From contig JAGTXZ010000009.1 in assembly GCA_018398575.1 (NCBI GenBank), positions 496,001-560,000 of the forward strand: 64,000 nt of DNA. The letters are read 5' to 3'. The position numbers and the translations under genes were made by a program. Shown here in pieces: positions 45,003-56,582 of this stretch. The DNA comes from Ampelomyces quisqualis (lineage: Eukaryota > Ascomycota > Dothideomycetes > Pleosporales > Phaeosphaeriaceae). The notes below the pieces were generated by a model. The model saw only the letters and a program-made list of their open reading frames with translations. It was not told where the DNA came from and made no database searches. Position 1 is the first letter of the stretch. The number at the start of each line of letters is the position of its first letter.

Positions 45003-45345
45003 GCTGAAGGAGTTTTGCAAGATGCGATTGGGGCGGTTGGCGGTCAATGACCTGTGCAAGAATCGAAGTGTGAGAAACAGCTTGGGAGGAGATGGGTCGC
45101 AAGAAGGAAGCTGGTAGAAAAGCGATTGAATTATTGCAAACACAATTGAGCTGGAGATGCAAATAGGAGAGCAGCGGGTGAGTGACGTCGTCGACATGAT
45201 AGGCGCTCGGGCGGCAACTAGCTTTATGCAGGAACAGGCGCCGAGGTCCACCGTCCACTGCGGCGGAAATCCACCATCTATCACCCCGCTACCACCTGCT
45301 AGTCAGTACTAAATCCATCCGCTACTGCGTTTCCTTCACATCAAC
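45003..45345. promoter_or_regulatory. Divergent promoter region, glycosylase / thioesterase
   Basis: 343 bp between two outward-facing start codons. Both promoters must lie here. No TATA box is seen. Confidence 0.5.
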
Positions 45346-46225
45346 ATGGCCCCGCCCCTGGTCGTTCCTGCCCTCAAGCGGCACACCGCTACCGTCATCG
45401 TCGCGCACGGCTTGGGCGACAACGGGGCTGGCTGGTACGCGTCTTGTCCGCCGCCAGAGCGCGCAGACACTAACAGAGTACAGGATCTTCCTCGCGGAGA
45501 ACTGGCGGCGCCGAAGCAAATTCGAGGAGGTCCGGTTCGTCTTCCCAAATGCGCCCAGCATTCCCGTTACCATGGTGTGTCGCCACGTGGTGCTTCCTGA
45601 AGCATGACACCCCACACGCACTAAATGATGCTAACAGTTCGCGCAGAACATGGGCATGCGCATGCCGGGATGGTACGACATCAAGTCCCTCGGCAACCTC
45701 GACGATCGCGAGGAAGACGAGGCCGGCATTCACCGGTCCAAGGACTACTTTCACTCCCTCATCGACGACGAGATCAAGAAGGGCATACCTGCGGACCGCA
45801 TTGTCATTGGAGGCTTTTCCCAGGGTGGAGCCATGTCTCTGTTGTCAGGCGTGACATACAAGAACCAGCTGGGCGGCATCTTCGGTCTGAGCTGCTACTT
45901 GCTGCTCAAGAATAGGATCAAGGACTTGATCCCCGATGACAACCCGAACCAGAACACACCCATCTTCATGGGACATGGCGACGCGGATCAGGTCGTGGCT
46001 CACAAGTGGGGAAAACTGAGTGCTGATGTGCTCACACAGCACGGCTACAACGTGGACTTTCGGACATACAAGTATGGCAACTTCCACAGCCCACGCGCAC
46101 TAGTCGCTGACAACAGCAGGGACCTTGTACACTCCGCCGACGCCAGCGAGATCGACGACCTTGAGTCCTACCTGAATCAGCAAATCCCGCCTCTGGGAGA
46201 CTCCAAGTCAGAGACGTCCCTCTGA
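45346..46225 (+). CDS. Acyl-protein thioesterase 1 (serine hydrolase)
   Basis: Three exons (45346..45434, 45484..45574, 45638..46225) give 255 residues. Alpha/beta-hydrolase features are the oxyanion HGLGDNGAGW, RFVFPNAPSIPVTM, MPGWYDI, and the nucleophile Ser in GGFSQGGAMS. The catalytic Asp is in GHGDADQVV and the probable catalytic His in GNFHSPRAL. This matches APT1/LYPLA proteins, which remove palmitate from membrane-associated proteins and can hydrolyse lysophospholipids. The His context differs from the common 'GxGHS' version, so the C-terminal part may be specialised. The first intron splits the Trp of the oxyanion block, which confirms the exon choice. Confidence 0.92.
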
Positions 46226-46486
46226 CTATTTCCCGATTCCACTGCGCCTACGGCAAACGAAGTTACGACAACATTGGTGATACTCATTACTTTGGCGATT
46301 GCATGGTATGCATGGTTCAAGCGAGAAAGCGATGCTGTGGGAGACGTGAAGCGTCCATCTAGCTGAGCCTGCTGGTCACTCGCACATGAGAACGTATAGT
46401 ATATGCTTGAACTTGAAAGAATTCTGGTTCACAATCCACATGAGCGGAAGACATCCTATACCCTACTAAAGCATGTGAGGGTGTAC

Positions 46487-48203
46487 TCACTGCACGGCAG
46501 CTCCCTTGTTGAACCACACCTCCCGTACGTCCTTCCACCAAGCCCCCTTCTTGGTCTGCATGACCTTCATGAACTGCGTAATCTCCCGCCTCGCTCCTCC
46601 AGCCAGAAAACATCCTCTTGCCGTCCATTCGCACAAAAATTCCCGATACGCAACATACCCCGGAGGAAAGACTGGGTTACCCAACCTCACAGCCTTGTCC
46701 TCCACAACAACTGTCTTCAAAGCTTTCTTCCCCACCTCTTGCATATGCTCAATCAGTTCCTCAGTATGAAATTCCTTCTTCGATCTCTCTAACCGTCTTA
46801 GCTCATCGACCAAACACCTCCTTAATACATCTGCTTCCGGCGACTTCACCGGATTGTCCAAACTAAACCCCCAATCCAGCAGACTCGCTACGAAAATTGG
46901 TACCTCAGACATGAACTGCTCCGCCTCTCTCGACCTAACATACACCGTTCTTGCCTTGATAACGTCTTTTGGATCCGCTCGAATGGCCTGCAAATGCTCC
47001 GGCAGGGGCGCACACCACCTCTCGACTTCGGCCGAGTACAAATGTGTTAACCAATCCGTAAGAAAAGTGTCAAGTCTGTATCGAGCTATCTTATACCGCC
47101 AATACGGAAGTTCATCAGGCCGGATAATGTCTGCTCGATCGACGAGGACAGGGTGAATAGCGTTGCACAGAGGACAGCGCCAGTATTTTGTTTCGGGGTC
47201 TGTTTCGCTGGGATATAAATTTCCTCTGCCTATCATTATCGTATCAACTAACCAGTCACAAAGAATAAGAGAAAAATATCAACGCGGTTTGGGTTTAGTT
47301 GACTTACCTGCTTCATCCACCCTCCTAACCACGCATTCCCAACACAGCCAATGTCCACACTTCAATTGGCACGCATACTCGCTGTCCACAAACCACTCGC
47401 GACTACACAACGTACACGCTTGCTCGGCCGGATCATCCGAGATGCGAATCTTCCTGCGGTGTAACTTCACCGCCCGCTCGACGTCAGGACGCGGGAGCCT
47501 ATCCACCTCACGTCAACTACAACACCAGGAAAATGTGTAACAAGACAGTCAAAACTCACCACTCAACCAACGGCATAGCAATCCCATACCTATCCATTGC
47601 ATCCCTCGCACTCCAATACGCGCGATCCGTCGCGCCCTGGTACAAATCGTGCAAGCGCATCCACCAACTATCATGCTCGAGCCTACCTTCGGGACGCATA
47701 GCTCTCCACTCGCCGCACGGAATCTGGTACACGGCTTCGTCGCGCGCATGCTTGTTGTCGGAAGTGGGTATACTCGACGTGCGCTTGACGATGTACACCA
47801 GTCCTCTCTTCGTTGCGAATTTGCCGCTTTGCAGGAGCGTGTTGCCCGGATACGTGGAGATGCGACTCATGGCTCTTGCCAGGGCGTTGGAATGCTTGTC
47901 GTCGTTTTTGCGCTCGTGGGCTAACAAGCGGGAGAGAGCGGCGCTGGTCGGTGGAGTGTTGCCATTTGCGCGGCTTATTGTCAAGAAGGTTGTTCCGTCG
48001 GTGCCAAAGTCTGCGCGGCCTTGGCCGTGTGGGCGGGAGCGTGTGGATGCGTTGGCGGGGACTTGGAGACGCAGGCTGGAGAGAGGGAGGTGTAAGAGGC
48101 AAGGATATTCGTAGCGGGTTATGTGGTTGGGCTTGTGGAGCGAGGCGTTGCCGAGGAAGAGGAGGGATGGGTCTGGGGGGAGGGGCTTTGGGTTTTTGGA
48201 CAT
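46487..48203 (-). CDS. RING-finger protein of unknown function
   Basis: Three exons (47560..48203, 47308..47498, 46487..47247) give 531 residues; a second in-frame acceptor that would start the last exon at 47229 gives 525. Residues about 243-305 carry a RING pattern: CTLC, then CGHWLCWECV and, after the splice, RCPLC, consistent with an E3 ubiquitin ligase. The 215 residues before it and 220 after it are not from a family I recognise. The C-terminal half is helical and charged (for example EELIEHMQEVGKKALK). The two acceptors lie 18 bp apart, so six residues in the RING loop may be included or skipped. The ligase role is inferred from the RING alone. Confidence 0.72.
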
Positions 48204-48623
48204 GGTGAAACGTCGAGGTCGGAAGGAGAAGTATGTTGAAGTGTTGGTGTGCTATGTATGATATCTGTTGGATGCGATATCAAATTTGTTTGCTATATTG
48301 AACGTGGCTTGGGTGAGTGAATGGTTGAGACACTTTGTTGTGAATATTGTCCTAGATTCTGAATTTTGGTAATCCTCGTAGGTCTCTGACATCATGATTC
48401 GATTTGGGATTCCTTCACCCTCGTGCGCTACATGGCATGCTGGTATACCTCATGCCGAACAATCAAGATAGTCCGAAGTCCGTTCAACCTCGTCATAGTT
48501 GTCACGGTCCTGTTGTCGCATACAGGCTGAGTCAGTGTTACGACATGGAGGGTTTCGAAGCCATCTCTGTGGCCTTCCACTTAGAATTCGCAGGTAGCAT
48601 TGAAACCATCACCACACAAACCT
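48204..48623. other. Intergenic, no gene seen
   Basis: 420 bp between the RING gene start and the stop of the CBM18 gene, both on the minus strand. It should hold the RING gene promoter and the CBM18 gene terminator. Confidence 0.45.
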
Positions 48624-49505
48624 TTAGTCGCACCTTCCCCACTTGCTTTGACACCAGTTGCTGGCAGTACAGAAGTCGTCGCCAGTACCGCAGAAGTTCG
48701 ATCCACTGCAGCAAAGCTCATTTCCACATTTCTTGTTGACGATCGGGCCGCAGGTCTCGCCCTCATCCGACACGCCCTTCTCAGCTTCGGGGTCAGCAGG
48801 CTTTTTCATGTGGTCGCACTTTCCGAATCCAGCCTGGCAACCATCTCCGCAGTACAAATTCTGATCTTGAATCGTGTTCTTGGGGCCACTGGGAAGCATC
48901 AGTAAACAGTAAACAGTATAATCAAGTATTGGTCGTAATAGAGTTCATGTGGTGAGGGCACATGGCACATGGCGACCGCAAGGATGCAGGAGGCGCTTCC
49001 TTCCTGCAGAGGTCCGTTGCTTGTATGAAAATCTGGAGCAAACGAAAGGATGAAGGAGACTGTTCAACATACCAGTGACCGGCAGAGGAGCAGCAGCGGT
49101 AGAAGAATCCGTCCGCTCCCGCACCAGGACAAGTCACGCCGCCCTGGGCGTGGCCGCAGACGTCGATCTCGGGAACCGCGGTTGGGAAGGTGCGTGCGGG
49201 TGGGACATCTTGCTTGGTGGAGCGGCCAAGGGTAGTTGGGGTTGAGGGCTTGCAGGACGATGAGTGGCCAGAGAAAGCCTTCAGGCAAGTTGCTGCATCG
49301 CAGTAGTCGACGCTGGTTCCGCACAAGCCGTGCTGGCTACCTGGGAGGAAGATTAGTATTGCATCGTCACTACGGAGTACATATGATGCGATCGAGACCT
49401 ACAGCATTCATTCTGCGCGCACTTTGCGTTGCCATGGTCTGGGCCACAACCTCCAGCGAAGACGCCCGACACCAACGAGAACAGAGCGAACGTAGCGAAA
49501 CGCAT
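48624..49505 (-). CDS. Small secreted protein with three chitin-binding (CBM18) modules
   Basis: Three exons (49403..49505, 49073..49340, 48624..48888) with 62- and 184-bp introns give 211 residues. A clear signal peptide (MRFATFALFSLVSGVFA) precedes three hevein-like modules. Module one begins CGPDHGNAKC with the core ECCSQHGLCG. Module two has FYRCCSSAGHCG. Module three, at the C-terminus, has ELCCSGSNFCG and ends WCQSKWGRCD. No catalytic domain is present, so it is a pure chitin-binding protein of the apoplast or cell wall. In plant-associated fungi such proteins can shield hyphae from chitinases or sequester chitin fragments. That role is inference here. The second splice lies inside module two and restores its Cys. 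Confidence 0.87.
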
Positions 49506-49628
49506 TATGATTAATTGTAGTTGATGATGTCAGAACAACAACCAACGAGTGTGATGGTAATGTATGCTAAATAAGAACGAACGTAAAATGCTCTGCGTTT
49601 GGTCAACAGTTAGCTGCGACTGGAAGTT

Positions 49629-49634
49629 CTTATA
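49629..49634 (-). promoter_or_regulatory. TATA-like element of the CBM18 gene
   Basis: On the minus strand the sequence reads tgtataagaa about 125 bp upstream of the ATG, a good TATA-like position for a highly inducible secreted-protein gene. Evidence is positional only. Confidence 0.45.
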
Positions 49635-49984
49635 CAGGCCCTAACTTGCGATCAATGAGTGGAGAATCATCGTTGCGCGGCTGCACCCGGTGTGATGCTA
49701 CGGTAGTACCGAGGAGTCGGCCCTTCATGGACACCGGAATTTTCAAGGTGCAAGTTCGATGTCGTGGGCCGTGTTTGAGGTGGAGCTCATGACGATCAGA
49801 ACATCTGAAAACAAATATTCTTGGCTTCGAGTGCGACCATGAAAGTCGTGTCTTTGATGGATGTACTCAGTAGGGAGGTTGAAAAGGACGCATCCGATGA
49901 CAGGGCCGAAACAAGCATGCGCCAAGTGCAATCACGACTTGCCCCTGACACGTCACGTCCAAACAATGCAAAACTTTGAGGTGT

Positions 49985-50430
49985 TACATACAAATCTATA
50001 GTCTTACTTAGCTTCTATATAATCTTAAATAAATAAGAGTAGTAATATAATAATGGACTACTCTATATACTTGACACGTATACAAAGAAAAGTAAAAGCC
50101 TAAGAGTCTAGTCTTAACGTAACTAACGCGCTTAAGTAAAATAATAGGCTATAGGTAGCTACTACTAAGACTACTAGTATTACACTAGAGCTATTACAGT
50201 TGTATATTTTAGAGTTGTTTCGTAGCGTAAGTAGTAAGCTTTAACACTAAATCTTTTTGTAGAAGCTAAAAACCTAGCTTTAGAAAATATTATAGATAAT
50301 AAGCGTGTTGTACTATGATCTTCTAGAGGCTTACTTTAAAAACGCGTCGCAATCTAGGTAGCTACGCCAAAAATATGTAGCTAGACCCAGACAATAAGCC
50401 CTACTAGTTAGATGTAATATTGCTCTACAA
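49985..50430. repeat. AT-rich block, RIP-like degenerate repeat
   Basis: Composition changes sharply near 49,985 and returns to normal near 50,430. Inside, TA, TTA and CTA/TAG steps dominate and all frames are closed by stops. This looks like repeat DNA mutated by repeat-induced point mutation (CpA to TpA). The original element is not recognisable. Confidence 0.65.
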
Positions 50431-50835
50431 TACTTCTTGGCGCGTTGCCGGTTTAGTCGTTCCCCCTCATCCACCCCGACCTTGGCAACTTAACGCGTCA
50501 TCTATCAAAGTTATCTGCGCCTAAAGACCCGCCATATCACAAGCGAAGCCAGCTTGAGGGAAGCTGTTCGAGCAATGCCTTAACCCGAGTTCTGCCATGA
50601 GCATGAGATTGCTCGGGTGAGTCATTCCTGCCTCACTTTGCCAAACACAACAACTGAAGTGAAATCGGGTTCTGTAACATTAATACTTGCACACCGCTGA
50701 GTCGAGCTGTCACGTTTCCTCTACTAAAAGTACGACTCTTCTTTGTCTCTCAGACAAATACTCTGACGCTGACAATCTCAATCTCAAACAGTTGAACGCA
50801 CGTAGCATGACTTCCGACAGTCGCAAACAGCCGCC

Positions 50836-53311
50836 ATGGATCCCCCCCCCCCTCAAGCCCGAACTGACGCCCAGCTACCCCGACTGAAAATCTACAACAG
50901 CCTGACGAGGAGCAAGGATGACTTTGTCCCAGTCGATCCGATGGGAGCTGTGGTGACGTGGTACGCGTGTGGCCCAACAGTGTACGAAGATGCTCATCTA
51001 GGCCATGCCAAAAATTACGTCTCAATCGACATTATCCGCCGAACCATGAAGGACTACTTCGGCTTCCGTGTCAAGTTCGTTATGAATACAACCGATATCG
51101 ACGACAAGATCCTCCTTCAGGGCCGCCAACAGTACCTGCTCGCGCGCTTTAAGCAGGAGCATGCCTCTGAGGACGAATCGGTGAGCGATTCGGTTTTGGC
51201 AGAGGCCAAAGCCGCATTCCGGCACTACCTACATCGGCAAGAACCGTCCGCCTCTACCCTCGAGTACGAGCCCAGAGACTTATTCCGAGGCAGCGGAGAA
51301 GGCATATAAGGCGAAGGCCGCGCCTCCACCTCTGGCCGACGCCGCGGCATCAAAAGAGGGCGAAGCTGTTACTATCGCCGATTTTCTGCTAAGTGCACAC
51401 ATTGGAACGGCACAGTCGGCTGCCGAGGCGCTGCAAGCCCCAGGAAAGCTACCCGATTTTTTGCCAAGACGGACGATATTTTGCTTCCATATCTTGATGC
51501 CTTGCATGGTGCAGAGATGGATTCCAATAACCACAAAATATACCTGGAGCTGTCCCAGAAATTCGAACGCCGCTTCTTTGGGGACATGGAAGCGCTTAAC
51601 GTCCTGGCCCCCGACCAACTAACTCGTGTGACTGAATATGTCCCTCCAATTGTCCGCTTCATTGAGAAGATTGTGGCGAACGGTTTTGGTTACGCTACCC
51701 TGACGGCTCCGTATATTTCGACATCGACTCATTTGAGAAGGCTGGGCACAGCTATTCCCGGCTGCAACCGTGGAGCAAGAACGACCCTGCCCTCTAAGCT
51801 GATGGTGAAGGTTCACTGTCCAAGGGAAAGTCAATGAAGCGGAGCGAGAGTCATTTTGCGCTGTGGAAAGCTAGCAAGGCAGGCGAGCCAGCGTGGCCAC
51901 GTCCATGGGGTTATGGGCGGCCAGGCTGGCATATTAAATGCTTCTGCAATGGCCTCCCAAGTGATCGGAAAGACGATAGATGTCCATTCCGGAGGCGTTG
52001 ATCTTCGTTTTCCTCATCATGATAACGAACTTGCACAATCGGAAGCTTACTGGTCGACCCCGGGCTGCCAAGTACAGTGGACAAATTACTTCATTCACAT
52101 GGGGCAACTGAGGTAAAAGATTTCAAGTTCCGATTTCGCCGTATAAAGGCGCTAACAGCTCGTAGGATTCGAGGCTTGAAGATGAGCAAGAGCCTAAGAA
52201 CTATACGACCATAAGAACAGTTCTCTCTGGAGAGGATTGGAGTGCACGATCTCTCCGAATTTGCTTCCTCCTTATGCCTTGGCAGGATGGCATCGAGGTA
52301 ACAGACGATCTTATGAAGGCCGTAGTTAGCTGGGAAGGCAAGCTCAACAACTTCTTTCTAAAGAGCTTGGACCTTTGGCAACGTTCCAGTCCCGATACTA
52401 CAACAACACAGGAGCTTGGTATCGCAGACCAGCAATTGTTAAGCGCCCTGGATAAGGCGAAAGCCCAGGTCGATACAGCTCTTTGCGATTCCTTCAACAC
52501 CTCAGCTGTCATGAGAATTCTCTCTGATCTTGTTACAGAGTCTAACTCGGTAGAAACACTTTCAGATCAGACAGTCTTCTTGCTCGCCCGATGGGTAACA
52601 CAGATTGTCACCATATTTGGTCTGGATCCTGAGGGAGATATCAGCAACCTTGATCGTATAGGGTGGTCGGGCCTCGATATTCCCGCGCCAGCAAAACCCT
52701 ATATTTATCCTGCATCTCAATTGCGCGACAAGGTTCGGACCTTGGCTTTTTCCGGCTCGGTCAATCATGCAGCTATAGCGAAGTTCGCTGACGGAATTCC
52801 GATCGCGGCGTCAACACCAGTAGTCGAGTCCTCCAAACCATACGATCAGGTGCTACAGCAGTTCCGCACCAACGTCAAGGTCCTCGCGGCCCAGCAAGCG
52901 CCGACAAAAGACCTGCTCGCATTATGCGACCAGCTTCGCGACGTACACCTCTGGAACCTAGGCATCTATCTTGAGGATCGTAACAACCCCCAGCCTGCTT
53001 TGGTACGACCCCTCGATAAGTCGCTCGTAGAGGCGCGCGCGGACCAGGAATCAGCTAGCACTGCAAAGGCGAAGGCCAGGCTGGAACGGGAGACCAGAGA
53101 GGCTGAGAGGGAGAAGGAACTGCGCGAGCGAGCCAAAATCGACCCCCTGCTAATGTTCAGGACCTCGGACGAGTACTTGGAATGGGACGAAAGCGGCATC
53201 CCAACCGTGGAGGCCGCGGGGAATGTGGTGACCAAGAGCAAGCGCAAGAAGCTGGTCAAAGAGTGGGAGAAACAGAGTAAGATGCACGAGGAATGGCTGG
53301 CGACGCAGTAA
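50836..53311 (+). pseudogene. CRS1: Cysteinyl-tRNA synthetase locus with multiple frame lesions
   Basis: Most of a class Ia cysteinyl-tRNA synthetase can be read, but only by changing frame several times. The first 130 codons are intact, with CGPTVYEDAHLGHAKN (zinc Cys and HIGH motif). The last 345 codons (from about 52274) are also intact. Between them I see a duplicated ctac (51225-51232), a probable lost T in the T-run at 51457, a lost C near 51698, an in-frame TAA at 51795, an extra T near 51942 and a lost A near 52196 beside the KMSKS motif. A normal 53-bp intron (52113-52165) remains. The enzyme charges tRNA-Cys and is essential, so either this is a decayed second copy or the consensus is wrong here. 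The ATG at 50836 has a strong context (gccgccatgg). Confidence 0.8.
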
Positions 53312-55536
53312 GGCAGCATAGAGAAGTGATTTAAATAATGTGAATGTCTACTTTGGTAAAAAAAATACCCGAGCCTCATTTTCAGATAGTGATCATCTAC
53401 AACATTGAAAGAATGTTTTTCATTGGGTAGGTAGAGATGAGTGAGGAACGATTACAGAAGAAACGAGGATAAAGAAGACCCATCCAGCCATCCAAGGGCA
53501 ACACGATATTGAATCGTGACTTGATGGTGATCTTTTGCGTCGCACTACGGACATCTATAGCAGAACTGGCTCCTCTGCTCCCCCCAACGACAACACCCGA
53601 AACTCAAGCTTGTCGTAGTCTCCATACATTATCCATACATCACTCTAGCAATGACAATGATCATCGCAACACTTGCACTTCCCACATGTCCACGCCGAAG
53701 AGCCACTGGAATGGTATACAAGGGGGATGTTACAGGGGTGTTCACTTGGTAGTCTTAGAGCAGGTCAGCAATAGCCGCCGAGATTTTGTTCAGAAAGAGT
53801 CGACGCAGAAGTCAACTATCTAAGTATAGGGTGCTGATTTCATCCAATTCTATAACAAGCTAAAGAACAATTCTCGTTACTTTGCACTTCATCCAGAGAG
53901 AACAACCAGGATATGGGAGAGTTGGCTACAAGGAATCACAAGCAGCATTTAAGGGAAATTCTTGAATCGTAAATTCTCAGCTCCGGATTCTCTCGGCGTC
54001 CCCGTATTACTCATAGATCCCCGATCGCGCATCCGGGGTTCTCCTGCTTTGTTTTGCTTCGGGACATAGATTGCGCTTTTGACCTTGCTCACTGCCATTC
54101 CTGAGGACGTACAGACAGCTTGATAAATGTGTTATCCCATGGCAGTATTTCCTCTCTGCAGTAATAACTCTACACTTCTCTCTCTTGATCATGTGGTATG
54201 TGACGCGCATAGTGATGAACACCAATGAATTGAAATTGCCCACGCCGCAAAGTTGCAGTAGTGAAGGCCGAAAAGCTAATCATTTGCTGACAGCGGGGCT
54301 AGACAAGTTACAACAGCAACTGCTGCGCCAGATAACGTAGAGGACTGCCAGTTTGCACCCCTCTTTACGCATTTCACTGCCGTTTGATTACCCATATTCC
54401 CTAATAATGTCATCAGAAATTGTTCAAGTGCGAGGTTGCCGAGTCAATGTCTCCAGCACTCAATTCAGTTGCGTCAAAAAACCCGCACACCGGCTCGTGG
54501 GCTAGCATACCTACGTACCTTTGCCAAAACTATCCGAGCACAAGGACCGGACTATCGCGCCTGGAAGCGCGCAATCGTTCGTGTGATTGAGAAGAGTGAA
54601 TGCAGGGCTGCGCTCGAACAAGGCAAGGACAATCTGCTGCACAGATACGCTGGAAAAATCGCGCATTTGCTGTTCACTCTGACAGTGGTCAATGTGAGTA
54701 TATTGAACGCCGCTGCTAATTTACAGCAGACGATGGTGCTCCAGAAGGCGCAGTATCAGGTGCTTTTCTTTCGCGATCAGGAAGATGGCAGGGTTGACAA
54801 TTAGAGGATGGAGTCTATCAACGATGTGGATAGCTTGGTTGAAGACGGTGATAGTGCCGCCAGCTAACGCTGCTTCTTGTCTTGTTTCTTTCCTTGGCTG
54901 GAGACGTTTGGTGATGAGTGGAATGAGAATTTGGAGATGAGAAAAGTTTTACTAAAAGCAAGAGTGTGTAATGTTGTACAACACTTGGTCGACACAGGAG
55001 AGATGGTGGACAGTCGCCTGACGACTTGATCTCGCGAAGGTACAATTTCATTTGAGTACTTTGACCAATCTAAGAGCAGGTTTTATGTTTGCTCCTAACT
55101 TGAGGCGAGCGCCTGCTCCGACGCAATGCCCGAGGACTTGGAGATATTACAGAGTTCGAGTCACAGGATACGTTGTATCGAGTAGAAGATAAGCATGTAT
55201 GATGTGCCAACGGCATCTTCTCGTTCAAGCCATATTGCTGTGCTCGAGGCAAGCGAGACCGAGAAGAAGTAGTGCCAAAGGCGTGAGCGTCATGGTCCAG
55301 ACGTCGACAGTACAAGACGCACGATGTCGACTAAGGATGTCATGAGCTTTTCGATCTTCGCACGTAGACTAACTGACACGGTATTGAGGAATAACATGTG
55401 GCAATTTAAGAAAGTGCGGTCTGTTCCACAGGACAACAGCAAAATTGTACCTCTAGTGATTCTCGGGTAAGAGACAGCGAGCTGGAAAGTTCAGATCGAT
55501 TTGTAAAAATTGTTGAGATAGCGGGACTAAGTCCAG
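53312..55536. other. Intergenic, one possible relic
   Basis: 2.2 kb between the CysRS locus and the RING-CH gene stop. Apart from the weak open frame listed at 54407-54804, I see no gene. Confidence 0.4.
54407..54804 (+). pseudogene. Unrecognised protein relic, possible frameshift
   Basis: An ATG at 54407 opens a frame (MSSEIVQVRGCRVNVSS...) that stops after about 33 codons. The next frame continues from the same region with protein-like sequence (AYLRTFAKTIRAQ, YRAWKRAIVRVIEKSE, KIAHLLFTLTVVN) to a stop at 54804. The switch would fall near an A6 run at about 54476. Together they could be one protein of about 130 residues broken by a single-base change, or the likeness may be chance. I do not recognise a family. 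Confidence 0.3.
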
Positions 55537-56582
55537 CTATTCGTCGTCATCGTCATTCTGAACGTCCATAACACGTTCGCCGGCTCGCTCGAGTGTTCGA
55601 CGACTCCAGGCGCGAACACCTTTGTAGACAGCCTTTTAGTTATCAGTAACGCGTGAACACAGCTCGTAGGGAGGAAAAAATACCGCGAGAAACGTTCCTA
55701 CACCAATCAAAATGATGATCCAACTGACTTGCTCGACTCGATCTCGACCAGTTCTGCCTCTGTTGCCTCCTCCACCCAGTCTGAAGTAGGAGAAAGGGCT
55801 AGCCAAGAGAACTTTGAGGAATCCGAGCACACCCATGCTGGCAAACCCTTTTGCAAAATGTTCGTACCAGGTTGCTGGCTCATCGTCTTCATAGTAGTAA
55901 CCGTAGCTTGGCTTTGACCAACTGTTCCAGGGCATATAGCTCCACGGGTCTACGTAGAGACCAATAATGGGATCAGCTACAAATCCAAGAACAAATATGA
56001 CCACTATTAGGATTGCAACAGTGAGTGTAATTTGAGCCGCTGCAGCATTCGTTAGGCTTGGTTGACGACTTCGTTGAGAAGAGAAAAGCCAGGGACCTTA
56101 CCAACACTGCCAATGAACCGCCCGGCTCCTAGACGGGCCAATCGATACTTGAAGCCACATGTAGGGCATTGCCAATAATTTCTCCTGGCGTATCCCGGAT
56201 CCGCATGGCGCCAAGCTTGGAGGCAAGCGTCATGAACGTACTTTGACGACCCTTTACACATACAGGGCCTTATCAAGCGCCCTCCCTCGTCTTGATAGAC
56301 CACATTTGGAGACTGCAAAAAAGCTGGAATGCTTTCGGAGGGCGTATTGAAAGTTGGCTGTACTGTTTCCAGACAAATCCTGCATTGCCGGGGCGGCCAG
56401 TGTGATCGTTGAGATCGCGCACCTGTACCTGTTCGAGGGGCCTCAGTGGAAGAACTGCCTGCAGAGCGCTGTTGCGACGGAGGTGGTTCTGTAGACGGAT
56501 CGGCCTGCGCGGGCTCGCTCCTAGGTACATCATCCGGCCAGCTCCAGCTCCCAGGAGCCTGGAATCCGGAAGAGTAAGACAT
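55537..56582 (-). CDS. RING-CH (RINGv) membrane protein, MARCH-like
   Basis: Three exons (56102..56582, 55684..56039, 55537..55632) with 62- and 51-bp introns give 310 residues. A disordered Ser/Pro-rich N-terminus of 65 residues leads into a C4HC3 RING-variant: CRIC, then CMCKGSSKYVHDACLQAW and CPTCGFKYRL. Membrane segments follow (ITLTVAILIVVIFVLGFV and SWIIILIGVGTFLAAV), separated by a loop containing GLYVDPWSYMPW. The last exon adds an acidic tail ending in DDDDE. This is the arrangement of membrane-bound MARCH-type E3 ubiquitin ligases, which ubiquitinate membrane proteins. Its substrate and organelle are unknown. Both splices preserve hydrophobic continuity. Confidence 0.88.

Larger units (their letters stand above)
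49506..50835. other. Intergenic containing an AT-rich block
   Basis: 1.3 kb between the CBM18 gene start and the CysRS locus start. The centre is the AT-rich block listed separately. Both ends have normal composition and should hold the two promoters. Confidence 0.55.

Noticed and set aside
45003..45284. Upstream in-frame extension of the glycosylase
   Set aside because: Reads through the divergent promoter; hydrophobic, unlike the Lys-rich N-terminus. A mitochondrial leader is possible but unsupported.
50836..53311. Programmed ribosomal frameshifting in CysRS
   Set aside because: Six scattered lesions of different sign, including a stop codon, cannot be explained by recoding.
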